In this document: positions 16,511 through 64,000 of the stretch, one piece after another
How positions within the stretch are numbered: position 1 is the stretch's first letter
How the letters are laid out: every line of letters begins with the position of its first letter
Source: Lichenostomus cassidix
Taxonomy: Eukaryota; Chordata; Aves; Passeriformes; Meliphagidae
Assembly: GCA_008360975.2 (NCBI GenBank)
Contig: CM039202.1
Span: forward strand, 4,412,128 to 4,476,127
DNA: 64,000 nucleotides
Direction: 5' to 3'
Translations under genes and position numbers: made by a program
Notes under the pieces: generated by a model
What the model was told of the DNA's origin: nothing
Database searches by the model: none
Seen by the model: only the letters and a program-made list of their open reading frames with translations

Positions 16511-19500
16511 GAATGAAATCACCAATGCACTGTGGGTGTTACAGAGCATCACAGCATTCTGGTGAGCTCTGGATCAGCCCATGGCAGACAGTGGGGATAT
16601 TTCCACCCAGGGACAGTCAATTCCAGGTGTACTGATGCCCCTCCAAGTGAAAACAAACTGTGGCCTGCACTCTGCCACCAAAGGGACTGGGAAAAATCCA
16701 TCAGCAATGTCAGTGGTGGCACAGCACTGGGCTCTTCTGTGAGCCATGTGCTCATGTTGAAATTCCAGTACAGCAGCGCTCAGAGGCAGCAGGACTTCAG
16801 TCAGGCCATGATAATCTGCTGTTAGTCTCTGCTCTCCATTAGACTTTCACACTAGCCATCTGGGAGTACTGAAGGGTGAGCAGGGCCTGCTGATCCCTCC
16901 TGGGCTCTCCAGGCAATGAATCACAGATGGGATCAAAGTCTTGGCTGGTGCACTGTTGTGAGAGCCATCCACACCTGCTGTCCTTAAATGCTTAACAGCA
17001 AAAAGGTCCTCCTAGAGACCAGGCAGGGCAGAGCTGTTTAATTTCCTCCCTCACCAAGGCAGCCATACCAAAAACCCACAGGTAACTGTTTTGGGTGCTT
17101 GAAATAACCTGAGCAACCCCATGCCAAGGATGAAGGGAGCCTCCTGGCCACTGACAGTGGAGTGCTTTTGCCCCTCATTCCCAGTCAGGCTGATTTCTGA
17201 AACCAGGGCACTTTCTTAGGTTATGGGGACATTATTCCTTGTGAAATTTTCTTCTATTTTATTTAACATATTGCAAGCAATATATTTTCATCTGTGTAAT
17301 TAGTGTAACACTCTGCCCAAAAGAGTTACATCCATACACAGAGTTTGCAGCCCCTTTTAATAAAAGCTGGAGGAACAAACTTGGATCACCAAAAAAATTA
17401 AACATTGTACATGTTACAGCAGAGGCAGATAAAATCACAGCAGGGAAAAGTCAGATAAAAGCAAGAGACAAGAGAGTTCTTGATCTCTTGAAAAATTAGA
17501 GCAGTCTAGGGAAGAAAAAAATCCTCTTTGCCACTGAGTGTCAGTCTCGAGTTGTAGAACTGAGATGGAAAAGGCACACAGCTCACACCCAGAGGAGTCT
17601 GCTAGCCCACAGCACCAGGAGAGTGTAGTAGTGCAGTGATAGCACAGCTGTGCTGAATTTCAGCACTTGAAGATACAGCCAGTGACTTTAAGGCCATGTC
17701 TGCACTGGGCAGGAATTCCTGCCCCAAGTGATAATTTGTGATAACACTGGGTGGTGTGGGGAACTTCCACACAGTGCTGTAACAGCTTCCTGAGGTACCG
17801 TGAAAAACAGGGAGCATGATTTTTAGATCTTGGCAAAAGCCATTACCCATCGTACGGGTCAGACATTTGGGAGCCAAAGGGAATCACCTCCAAAGCCACC
17901 CAAGAGTGCTCCCAAACCCACCTGATGCTGTCCTGGGACAGCTCTCAGCTGCACCACTGTCACCACTGGCTGGCAGAGCCAGCTTCCTCGAGCTGGAAGT
18001 TTCAGAAAAGGTGCCACAGCCACACAGAAGGGAGTAGTTGATAGAACAAGATCTGCTGACACCACTTCCCCCATCATTTAGATATGCGAGTTATAGTCAC
18101 TCATGAAGGGCATCAGCTGGAGCTTAATTACCCTTTGCACTGCTGTATGCAATTAGAACACCTCATTTTTGTGTGTCACACAAAGACTAGAACACACTCA
18201 GTCTTCCCAAGCAGTGATAGGTGTCTCACACAAAATCTCCATTTTATTTCTGGCATTTTTAGTGAAGGGGGACAGACAGAAATTCCAACACCCCTCCTGT
18301 GTCCCACATGAGCTTCCTGTTATGGAGCTGCATTTCTCAGAATGTTGATGCCGCCCTTACCGATCATAAACAAAAATACACACTGTTAAGGCAGGCAGGC
18401 ATATGAAGGGGATTAGTCCTCAAGAGTTGCAGCAAAAACTCAGTGTTCCATTTTGTCAGCAGCTCCCTCCATCTCAGAGCACTCACAGCTTCATCTGATG
18501 CTTCATTCCTCGGCTTTTCCCCAAGCTTTCCTGGGGTTTCTGTCAGTCTGAATCCACAGCAACACAAAGAATCTGATCTCCTCTTCCATTCCCCCTTTTA
18601 TCCCTCTGTTAGCTCCATGCCAAAGTTGTTTTCCTGAGGCACAGCCTTTTCTTTGTTCTGTTTTGTTTTTTTTAAACTCAAAGTATTAGTTCATCTCAGG
18701 GCCAGTGAAAAACAAATGGAAGAGATTATCACTCTGCTTTTAATCTCTAGGCAGACAGAGATCATAAAGCAATGACAACAAGACATATCTAACTGTGGCA
18801 GAAGTCTTAGCTGTACCTCAGATCTGAAGCCGGCCCTAAGTACTCTTCCAAAATTTCTTAAAGCTAGCACATGAGTCCTTAAAGAGGAAGCTTTTCTTCA
18901 ACCCATACGTGTTTTACATCTTTCATTGAGCTCATTTTCTTTTAAAATACACAGAAAAATAAAATTCCACAGACTAGTCTCATCCCCTTCCTTAGGGCAG
19001 CACAATGTTCAAATACATACACAAAACTCTCCAAGCCCAACCCCAGGATTTGGGTAACTGCAGCTTTCTAACTATAACCTGATCTGGCACAGAACAGCTG
19101 TATAAAACTTTAAAATCCCCAACCTGACTTGCTGACCTAGCACACCTTTGCTGGCTACAGGAGCTACAGCTCTGCACTTTGGTGTCTCCAGCAGCCCCAT
19201 CTGGGAGGGTGTGAGCACCCAGATCACCTGGATTTGCAAACTGCTCTATCATTTTCACAGCTACCTAAAAAGGAGCCCCTGCCCTCACATCCTGCCTAGG
19301 GCAGGAGCCACCCCTCATCTTGGGCAGCAGCACAGCTCCCTCAGCAAAAGGCTCCCATATGTGGGACATGCTGCTGTATTTCCATGGATTGCAGGAATCC
19401 TGATACCCTGACACAGATCCTTTCCCTGGGCACCAATGAGCTGTGTCCCTGCTCTCCTCTCAGACTAAGAGATAAATGGAAAGACTCACTCCTGCACTCC

Positions 19501-20479
19501 CAATTCCCCTTGAGTTGAGGTGGGAAATCCAGAATATTCACCTATAAAACACTTGTTTCTGCTCCTGTCTAGCCCTACAGAAGCTTTGCTTCCAAGGGAT
19601 CTCCAGAGCTCCAGCTTTGATTGGGATTTGACAGCAGGGCTGAAGAGGTACCATTTGCCCATGTCTTGTTCTCACACTGGGGGTGATGGAGCTGGGGAAT
19701 TGCTGAGCAAGGCCAGGTGTGGGAGGGAGAACACTCCCAAAGTCTGAGTCATCAGTGCACCAGGGTGGCTGATTAATGTGCCATTCAGACATTTCACTTC
19801 TGTCAAAGTCTGTTAGCACAGTTTGTCCTTTTCCCTTGCACCCCATCCTGCTGCTTTTCCTGGTCTTCCTTCAGATTGTTTGCTTTTGTTAAGGATGTTT
19901 TCAAGACCAATTTAATGCTTTAAGCAGTGCAGAACAGCTGGAAAGCCTGACTCGAGTGCACTTGCACTCCCTGAAACCCCACTGAAGCTGCTCCACTCCC
20001 TGGGAGCTGGCACTGGGGAGGATGGATTTGTTGGTGTGGCCTGAGAGGGAAGTTTGGGAGCTCCTGCTCCTGGCAGCTCCAGTTTAGCTTTTACTGGTGC
20101 AGGGGCTCCCTCACTGGGGAATGGATGGTGTTCCTCTTGAGCTGTCCTGCTCTAGTTTTAGAGCCTGTGGTGCTGTTTGTGGAAGGAGATCGGAGATGTG
20201 AGTGTAGATAAATTTATGTTTTCCATTGAGTTTTCTTGGGAGAGTTTAGGCTTTAGAGGTTGAAATGAGTTTGGTGAGGGTGGTGAGCTGGGGCAGACTC
20301 ATAAGCACAGACACTGCTGAGTACTTCTCAGGACTGAGAAAATGCAAGGGATGAAGCCTGGCATGGCCTCTTTAACTTTCGTGAAGCTACCCCAGGTTTT
20401 TAAAGGTCTTTAAATTCAGATGTTGCCTATATGGGAAATTAAGATGTCTCTGCACATCACTTCTGTCTGTGCGGGAAAC

Positions 20480-20748
20480 AAAGATGTAATGATAGGACAA
20501 GGGGGAAAGGCCTTAAACTGAAAGAAGGCAGGGTTAGATGGGATATTGGGAAGGAATTGTTCCTTCTGAGGGTGGGGAGGCCCTGCACAGGTTGCCCAGA
20601 CAAGCTGTGGCTGCCCCTGGAAGTGTCCAAGGCCAGGTTGGACAGGGCTTGGAGCAACCTGGGCTTGTGGAAGGTGTCCTTGTCCATGACAGGGCTGGGA
20701 TGGGATGAACTGTAAGCTCCCTCCTAACCCGGCCCAGGCTATGATTCC
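20480..20748 (+). mobile_element. CR1 LINE 3' end
   Basis: The sequence follows the avian CR1 3' region: a gggatattgggaaggaatt motif, ggttgcccagacaagctgtg, ggaagtgtccaaggccaggt, and an end near ctatgattcc. It is truncated at its 5' side and has no open reading frame. Confidence 0.7.
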
Positions 20749-20916
20749 ATGCACAGAGCTGGGAGCCTGCTGTGAGCAAATGTGCTCAGTGCACAAATAT
20801 GCTGAAAACCAGACTCTGCTCAGCCTGAGTTTTGGCCACGAGATGGCATTCTCTGAGCTTCTTTTGCTGAGGAAAAGTCGAGCTTGCCATCTTTAATAAT
20901 AACAATAATAATTAAA

Positions 20917-20928
20917 GGGGGGGGGGGG
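20917..20928 (+). repeat. Poly-G run (12 G)
   Basis: Twelve consecutive G follow an AT-rich aataataattaaa stretch upstream of ANTXR1. Confidence 0.7.
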
Positions 20929-21300
20929 AAGCCACAAACCCTCCCTGTATTTTCTGAAGTCTGTGACAAAGCAAGATTTGTGAGGAGGCTGCTCCTGCTC
21001 TTGGCAAACAATGGTGCTGCTTTCTGAGAGCTGCAAGGGAGACTGAGGGTCAAGTCCCTTTAAAAAAAAAGTGAAATACAGTATTGTGCATCTTGAAATC
21101 TGAAACCAAGAAACAGAAGTGCAAGGGAAACAAGGGGGAAAGTCTTACAATTCCTGAGGACAACTGTTGCAAGTGGAGTTTTAAGGAATACAATATACAT
21201 ATATACCTTTTAAGGTCATTGAATGGCTTTTGTGGAGAAAGCTGTGAAATAAACGAGTCTTGGAAGAAGAGATTTCTTTTTCTCCTCCTCTCTGGATATA

Positions 21301-56829
<35,529 letters not shown>

Positions 56830-59800
56830 GTAAGTTTTGATTCCTGTGCCTAAAATGTTTCTGTGGGATGGTGGGACTTAACAATAGATGTGTGTTACAT
56901 TAGTAGTAGGGCTGCCAAGTTGGAAAAGCCTGGTGTGAAGGACCTGTTCTCCCCTTTAAGGTAAGTTTGAACATGCGGTAATGCAACATCTTGTGAACCT
57001 TTGTGTGCCAAAATGTGACAAAGCCCTTGAGCCTTCAGTAAATGCCTCAGGCTCTTGTGGGACATCTGTTGTGGGACAGGGACCAGAGCTGGACTGGCAG
57101 TGGCCTGGAGGTGTCTGTGTCTGCCTGGCCACTGCCCAAGGAACAAGGAGCAGCTCTGCTTCCTTCATTACCTGGTCTGATCTCTCCACAGCAATTGTGG
57201 CAGTTGTGATCATCCTCTTTGCAAGGAAACCAGCCTGGGGCCAAAAATGTGCTGGATATAGATGGTTTGTGGCTGCAGCCTCCTTGTCAGTGGGGAATTG
57301 CTGCACTCAGGTTCTGCTGCAATCAGGATGGTGAAATTTTTAATTCCCAGTATTGCTGAAGATGCTGCTTCTGCCCTTCTGGGAACAGGGCATGGAATGA
57401 GTCATGCTGAAGGGGGTAGTGAAGGAATTCCTTTGGAATTCAGAGCAATCATTCATGCTTCAGTGTATTCAGCTTTATTCATCTGTGGGCAGACCTATCA
57501 TTGTACAGGCCATGGGTGAGGCACTGCTTTAATTCTTCTGTGAACTGACTTAGAGTAATTTTTGGGAACCCAGAGTAGTGTTGCCAGAAAGACTTAAAAA
57601 TCTGTCCCCTGATCTTATCCCTGTGCAGCAAAGGGCACTGGGTTTCTGTGCAGAACAAGGGAAAGGCCAAGCTGTACAACATCGAGTTACCAGAAGTGTT
57701 CTGTGGCCCACAAAAGCTGAGAAAAGGCTTTTGTGTCACTTGAACTCGATCCTTGTTCAACAAGGACAAGACTGTATAGAGAGAGTTTTCAGAGCTTACA
57801 TGAGAGGTTATATTCCAAAACTGACAAAGACTTCCTTATGCCTTAAAAGAAGGGTATTTATTTTATTAGTCAAGTTTTAGTTCTAATTCATTCATTACTG
57901 GCAAAAATGTATTTGCCTGTTGTCAGCACATAAGCATTTGCTGTGTTTTACTCACATGAGGCAAGACCTGGGAAACAATTCGTAGAGAAAAATTATTCCT
58001 TCCTCACATGCTTTCTTCTGGGGATAGAATTATTATTTGTAGGTTATAGGAGATGAAATACCTGATTCTCTTCTATTGTTCAATAACTGTAAAGAAACTT
58101 TGGAAAATGCCTGTGCTTCATGGCACTGCCTGTTACTCTGATACCTCCAGATGGGGAACCTGGATTTGCAGTGCAGCTGAGCAGTCAGAAATCAAACCTA
58201 GATCCTGCATCTAAAGTTAGATGCAGAGACATGCAGTGGCTGCTTTGAAGATTATATCTCAGGCTTCACTAATCGAGGACATTCCTTCTGGGCAAACACA
58301 CATTTTTGCCTTCGTAGTAATGTTTTATGTTTTCAAATTCTTTTTAAAGATAAAACTGTTTACTGAGACTACAATGCTCTCTTCAGTTAAGGTTACAAGG
58401 GCTCTGGTCCTGGAAATACCCCTATACAAAATGTGCACCAAATTGTTTAATTGACTTCAGACATGGAATCTGTGTCTGTAGGACCATCTGCATCTGAAGA
58501 GGGAGAGTGAGAGCTGCGAAATGATGTGATGGTAACACACAGGGGAAAAAACCAAAGATTTTCTTCCCTCTGTGTAAACCAACAATCAGTGCTTTGGGTT
58601 CCCCTGTGTGCTGTGTTTCTGAAATGGTCAGGTTTGGAGGGAGTTCTGGAATGCCCTCTCCAAAAGCTTCCCTGATGGCAGCAGTGCCACACTCAGCTTG
58701 GTGCCAATGCCTTGAGCCCCAGTCCCATTTGCTCCCCAGGAATGGATGTTTAATGGGAGAAGAGACAAGGCAAGTGGCTCAATGGCCTGAAAAAATTTGC
58801 CATTTATCTTATGATGCAGCTCCACAATGAAGCTTTCCTCTGCAACATGTAAATAATCTGCACAAATCCCATTTGCCCTGTAAGCAATAGCTGTCACTTT
58901 CTCTCAACTATCCATTTTCAAGAACTCTCTGGAGGTAACCCAGGGAAGCAAAAATTCAATTTAAAACATAGCTGAAGCAGACAGCTGCTTTCCTGACAAG
59001 CAAAGACCAAAAATGGATAGTCAGAAAAGTCAGCTGGACTTTTACTCCTAAGTTGAGAATGTAGATAATTCAAGATCAGGACAGAGAGAACCTAGATATA
59101 TAATAAAATTTTTCATCACCCTAGCTGACAAAAAATTTAGTGTAGCTTTTCATGCCAGGGAGATTTGGAAAGTTTCTAATAGGTTAATAAGGCAAAGCTA
59201 TTTCATAGCAGCATAGCTCCTGATCTTCCGTTAATATCCAAAACCTCCTAGGAATGAGGCAGCAAAATAAATGTCAGTTTATTGAGCAGTGAAAACTCTA
59301 GAAGAAAAACACTTTTCATCTTTGACACATGGGTCACTTTTTGGAAAGAATAAAGAGCTCAAAGCCTTGGCCTTTTCTAGAACCTCATCACAGTGTCACC
59401 ACTGCAGCTCAGCAAGGCCTGGCTCCCAGGACAGCCAGCAGGGAAGAGCACGAAGTCCTCCTGTGCTCACATTGTTTTCTAACACCAAGCACCAGCTGCA
59501 GAATATGGGATTCTGGGGCTTTTTGCCTTGCACAGTGCTGTCATTTTTGTGAGGCTGCCAGTTCAAAGTGCCTTTTGCAGGCTGTGCTGCCTCAAACACT
59601 GCGTGCGTGGCAGAGGGTGCTCAGCGCTCAGTTCCCTTGGGAACTCACAGTGTCAGTGCAGGATGCACAGAGCTCTGCAGGATGAAATCACTCCCACAGG
59701 GCCAAACTGAAGGCATTAATTGCATTTTCCCCCTTGAGGTGTAAAATCTGCTACAGCATTTCAAGGGGGAGAAAATGTGGGAAGGCCAGAAATTAAGGCA

Positions 59801-60540
59801 CATGGAATGACTGATTAAACCTCATTCTTAATCCAAGGGACACCATAAACACCTGTCACTTTCCAGCATTGAGTTACACTTGTCACATCTGCCAACATCA
59901 AATCAGACCTCTCCAAACACTGTTTGGGTTTGGGGTCTTCTGTTTTGTTTAAAGGAGCCAAAAGCTCAGGTAAATCAGCCTCAGCTGCTTCCTTTGCTCC
60001 CAGGTGTCAGCATTGGCATCCACCTGCCTCAGTGTCTGTGGTGCTCTCAGGTTTGCAGCCCTAGGAATTTCAAACGTTGTCAGAAGTTGAACCCTAAGGG
60101 TTCTGTTGGATTCTGCCTTTTCCCTAACTGCTGGAGCTTTCCAGTATCAGAGTACAGGTGACTGTGGGTGCTTTTACACCTCCTCCTCAGGGGACTTGAG
60201 GAACTGCTGATTTAGATGCCCAGTGTCAAACTACCAGACATGATTAAATTTTAGTATTTAAAATAAGTCTCCACACTTTCCTGGTACCTCACTGCAGTTC
60301 TCGCTGTTTAAAAGTAATTGATTTTTTATGTAGCAAAAGAAAACAAAAGGTGTGGGAGAGACTTGTAAAGATGCTTTTGTTGCAAAGGATCTTTTAGTAT
60401 TTTCATTTTTAAGTACGTTTTGGGAAGATTTGCAGTCACATCATGTGGTCTCAGCTGGAGCACAAATTCCCTTTTAAAAAAGTAATGAAAATTCTTCTTA
60501 GTTGGCCCAGTTCTTTTCAAGCCTGAGGGATGAAACAGTC

Positions 60541-61010
60541 TGTCCTAGGTTGCAATATAGATGTAGTTAAGTATTCTATTACCACCAGCTGTGGGCCATT
60601 AGCTGCTATCACCTGCTAATGACCCACTCCGGATGACAGGCAATGGCCCATCAGGGACCCACCGTGTGACTCATGGACTTATCTCATCCCATTGTGGGAT
60701 GCTCTGCCCAGGAGGGAGGAACCAGGTGTTCCCACCTGGATATAACCTGGCCTTGGAACTGCCTGAGCTAGCCCTGTCTACTGGGTTCCCAGAGGACCAG
60801 AGCTACCACTGGATCTTCAGCTGGAGACTAGACCTTCACAGGATCACAGCTTCAACTGGACTACTTCAGTTGGACTGCTACTACCACCCTAACAGGGTGT
60901 TAGGTTGTATCTGACTTTGTCAGTGCTTTTCCTTGTATTATTTCACTTATTTTTAATTTCAATCTTGACTTGTGATCTCCCACTGGTTTGTTTTCAAACC
61001 AATACACAGT
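60541..61010 (+). mobile_element. Avian endogenous-retrovirus solo LTR
   Basis: It begins TGTCCTAGGTTGC, as in common avian LTRs. It contains a TATA-like ggatataacctgg near 60740 and the tail motif aacagggtgttaggttgtat ctgac. The 3' border is uncertain. No internal retroviral coding sequence lies next to it. The class was not determined. Confidence 0.6.
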
Positions 61011-61697
61011 CCATAGGAGACCTTGGGAATTTTATTTTGTTTTTCTTCCTCAAGATTTTCAATACGAGTTTTTAGAGGCAAGAGTTGATTACACGTGAGA
61101 TGCCCTTCTAAATCCCTGGTGATGAGTGTCAGGCTGGAATTTTCCTGGCCAGTGACTGGAACTCCAAATGCATGGTCTGTCTGTCTGTTCTGAGCTTGTG
61201 CAGGGGTGGCCTTTAGCCAAAGGTGGAGTTGTCACCTTCTGGAGATGACAAAAGGAATTGTCTGGAATTGAATGGGACTGCTCTGTTTGCAGAGTGTAGT
61301 CAAAGAAGAGTGAAAGAGAGAAACAAGGTAGAACCAGGTGAGTGGAGAACTCTTTGTTGCTGGTGAATGAGACTCTGTCTCCAACTCTCCTGTGAGTTCC
61401 TCAGGAACAGAGCTTTTGGAGTGTGCTTTTCACCATCTTGGCCTTGCTGCTGGTTTTGGTGGCTCTAAAGTCTAGTGGGGAAACCTGGCTGGGCAATGCC
61501 AGGTGCCCTCAAGCTGGTGAAGTATCAGGGGATGTATCTGTGTGTCAAGAGAAGAAAATAGAGACCGGGATATTGCACTTGCTGCTTGGAGGTGATAAAG
61601 CAAACCTACCCCAGTTAATCACATCCCCATGGGAGTTTGGGGGCTGCAGCCCCTCACAGGTCCCCAGATGCTGCAGGCAAGGACAGGAATGTCCTTT

Positions 61698-61710
61698 GGG
61701 GGGGGGGGGG
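61698..61710 (+). repeat. Poly-G run (13 G)
   Basis: Thirteen G are followed by TT and GGGG, a potential G-quadruplex in ANTXR1 intron 12. Confidence 0.7.
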
Positions 61711-62376
61711 TTGGGGCGGAAACACAGGGTTATATCCTGCCTGGGATATGTGCCAGGCAGGAGCCCTGGGACACAAAGGGCTTCTGCTTGTTGGAAGAAC
61801 GCGCTAATTTCCATTTATCTATCAGAGCTGGGCGAGACACAGGAGCTGTTGTGGTTGAGCAGAGCATTTTTTTTATTAAATTATGGAATGCAGATGCAGC
61901 CCTGTGGCTCGGGACAGAACTGGTGCTCTGTGACACTCAGGCCCTCTGGGCACAGCCAAGACTATTTTTCATTCAGAGGTTTTGCTCTCTGCTCCCTGCA
62001 GACCGAGGGTCACTGGCTGGATCCTGGTGGAGCTGCTGAGAGTGGCTGGGTTTATTCCAGAGGGAAGAGGGCAACACCGTGTAAATCAGGGACTGCAGAC
62101 AGAAGTTTAATCCTGCTCCCCACTAACTTACATATTACCCAGTTAAACTAAGACGGGGCTGTCCCGAGGGCAATTTAGGGTGTTCTTTGGCCTGGGCTAT
62201 GTGACCAGTGGCAGCAAATCCAAAAGAGCAGGGGAATGGCTGGAATGAGGGCTCCCAAGGCTTGGAGACAGTGTGGTGTTTGTGTGCTTAGCTCTGTGCA
62301 CACCTCTGGTGTGACACAGCTCAGCTGCCCGAAGCATTTGATGAATTTGTCTCTTGGCTTGGCTTGGCCTGAACAG

Positions 62377-62944
62377 TGCTGTGGTCTCACCCCAGCTGGC
62401 AGCTCAGCCCCAGCAGCCTCTCATCCTCTTCCTCAGTGGGCTGGGGAAAGAACTGGAAGACTAAAAGTGTGAAAATTCTTTGGTTGAACAAGTTTAATAA
62501 ATTTAACAGGGAAAGTAAAAGCTGCACACACAAGCAAAGCAAAGCAAGGAATTCCTTCCCCACTTGCCATGGGCAGGCAGGTATGCAGCACCTCCAGGAG
62601 ATCAGGGCCCATCCCATGGAGCAGTGACTGGGGGGAGACAAAGGGCATCACTCTGAGCATCTCCCCCTCCTCCCTCTGCCCCAGCCTCATCTGCCGAGCA
62701 CAATCCATGTGGGATGCAATATTTCTTGGGTCGGGGCGTCAGCTGTCCTGGCTCTGTCCCCTCCCAGCTTCCTATGCACTCAGTGTTGGATGCTGTGAGG
62801 AGCAGAAGGGCCTTGGCTGTGCAAACCCTTCTCACAGGAGCAGATCAGCACTGTTATCAAAGCTGTGTTCAGCACAAACCCAAACACAGCCCTGTACCAG
62901 CTACTGGGACGGAAATTAACTCTAATCCTGCCAAAACCAGCTCA
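62377..62944 (-). mobile_element. Avian endogenous-retrovirus solo LTR, reverse orientation
   Basis: Read on the minus strand it starts TGAGCTGGTTTTGGC and ends near CCAGCTGGGGTGAGACCAC, matching the remembered ends of the widespread avian ERV LTR also seen at 16030. It keeps gtcagctgtcctggctctgt in the middle. No internal genes accompany it. Confidence 0.65.
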
Positions 62945-63090
62945 GGGAATTACTAACTTACTGCTCTAAAATTGTTTTTCAATAACTGTGCTTTTTCAAT
63001 AGTGTTTTTCTTTCCTTTGGAAGCTCCCTATGTGGGAGGAATCGCTCCCTCCCCACACAGGGCTGAGGCTGTGCTGATCCCTGGGCAAGG

Positions 63091-63169
63091 GGGAGCAAAG
63101 CCATGCAGGGACACCAAGATGAGTTCTGGAGGGAGCAAAGCCATGCAGGGACACCCAGGTGAGCTCTGC
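63091..63169 (+). repeat. 40-bp tandem duplication
   Basis: Two copies with 40-base spacing both start gggagcaaagccatgcaggg and diverge slightly at their ends. Confidence 0.7.
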
Positions 63170-63966
63170 TGCTGGCACAAGGTTCTGGGTGACAGCCCCA
63201 GAGCCTGCACAGCTCCAGCACCTCTTGGGGCAAGGCTTTGCTCCTGAGAAATGTCCTAAAGCCTGTGGCACTGCACTGGCCCAGAGGAAGGCTGGGTTGG
63301 TGTCCCTGTGCTCCTTTGGGTCAGCTAATCTGTTCCCTGGAGAATCCAGTGTGCATTTAAACCCTCTCTCCAGCCCTTGGATTTGGTTGGGACTGCTTGG
63401 ACTAAGATTTGAGGAGTACACTATCCTTGGAAGCATTCTTAGGAGGTATCCTGGGCATCTGTTTAGCAACTGGCTTCTTCAATTCTGAGTCTCAAGGAAC
63501 TATTTTGGTTATAAATAATGTTTAGTTATCAGAACTTGCCTTTATCCATCTCTTGCTTGACTCAAATTAGACAGAGGAGGGGCAACACTCCTTTCTTGCT
63601 GCTGATATTCCTACTTATTTGGCTTTGTCCTGCGGTCATACTTAGGGATCTGACTTGATCCTGATAGTTAATGACAAGACTTTAAAAAGTGGTTCAATTC
63701 TCCTACTGACATCAGTGGGCCTTTGGTAGCTGAAGGCACCAAGATCTATAGTTTACTGCCTGCTAAACATCTTGGGACAGCAACAATACAAGGTCAAGGA
63801 CTGTAAATGCGATAGGAACTAAGCATCCTCAGCTTCCACCAATTTTAAGGCTAAGTAAATCAATTACTCCTCCCTCTTCAGCCATTAATCTCAGCACCCC
63901 ACTAATTTCAGGTGTGAGGTTGCCCAAGTCAGGCTTTGGTGGTGTGAAAACTGCTCCCACCTGTAC

Positions 63967-64000
63967 CCAGGGCAGTGTGTGCTGCAGGGCAGTGTGTGCT
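63967..64000 (+). repeat. 17-bp tandem repeat at window edge
   Basis: Two copies of agggcagtgtgtgctgc are present and the second is cut by the window end, so a longer minisatellite may continue. Confidence 0.55.

Larger units (their letters stand above)
15714..21300. other. Intergenic DNA between gastrokine and ANTXR1
   Basis: About 5.6 kb without a recognisable gene. It holds an LTR relic near 16030-16510 and a CR1 3' end near 20480-20748. The region just before the ANTXR1 start is AT-rich, with no CpG island visible by eye. Confidence 0.5.
56830..64000 (+). other. ANTXR1 intron 12 (incomplete)
   Basis: This intron runs off the window. It contains two LTRs (60541 and 62377), a poly-G run near 61698 and small tandem repeats near the end. 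The transmembrane exon was looked for and not found. Confidence 0.6.

Noticed and set aside
61423..62151. 242-codon open frame beginning with a hydrophobic stretch (VLFTILALLLVLVAL), considered as the missing ANTXR1 transmembrane exon
   Set aside because: The expected S-D-G start, the tryptophan-rich end and the cytoplasmic C-C motif are absent. There is no acceptor in the required phase, and the frame runs through a poly-G tract.

Overview
The window is vertebrate nuclear DNA, most likely from a bird and probably a passerine. Genes are split into short exons with consensus GT/AG sites, introns reach several kilobases, and the interspersed repeats look like avian CR1 LINE 3' ends and avian endogenous-retrovirus LTRs. 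The gene order, gastrokine-1-like genes followed on the same strand by ANTXR1, matches the order known in human (GKN1 then ANTXR1). No bacterial-type gene organisation, CRISPR array or recognisable RNA gene was seen.

Region 1 (1-6185) holds the 3' part of an unusual gastrokine-like gene. Gastrokine exons 3-4-5-6 (one BRICHOS unit) are tandemly repeated without exons 1-2. The window opens inside one unit (exon 6 at 314-396), contains one whole unit (849-3523), and ends with a terminal unit (3976-6011) that has a real stop codon and an AATAAA signal. In the internal units the place of the stop codon is occupied by a consensus splice donor, and joining it to the next exon 3 keeps the frame. The array therefore reads as a multi-BRICHOS protein. 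Its signal-peptide exons lie outside the window.

Region 2 (6186-11780) carries a 3' flank shared with the next gene, unique DNA, and a broken gastrokine relic: exon 4 at 10073-10187 with a frameshift and a lost acceptor, and exon 5 at 10406-10547 still open. Region 3 (11784-15019) is a complete six-exon, 182-residue secreted gastrokine-1-like gene with a TATA box and poly(A) signal. Part of its exon 5 and intron 5 is almost identical to the array 11 kb upstream, which suggests ectopic gene conversion.

Region 4 (15020-21300) is intergenic, with an LTR relic and a CR1 3' end. Region 5 (21301 to the window end) is ANTXR1: twelve coding exons for residues 1-317 (signal peptide, complete vWA domain with MIDAS residues D50, S52, S54, T118 and D150, and the extracellular Ig-like region). 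The transmembrane and cytoplasmic exons lie beyond the window. Its introns hold CR1 pieces, two LTRs near the right end, a minisatellite and several poly-G runs.

The gastrokines are predicted secreted gastric-type BRICHOS proteins and ANTXR1 is a cell-surface matrix receptor. They are neighbours by ancient synteny, and nothing in the sequence suggests a shared pathway.
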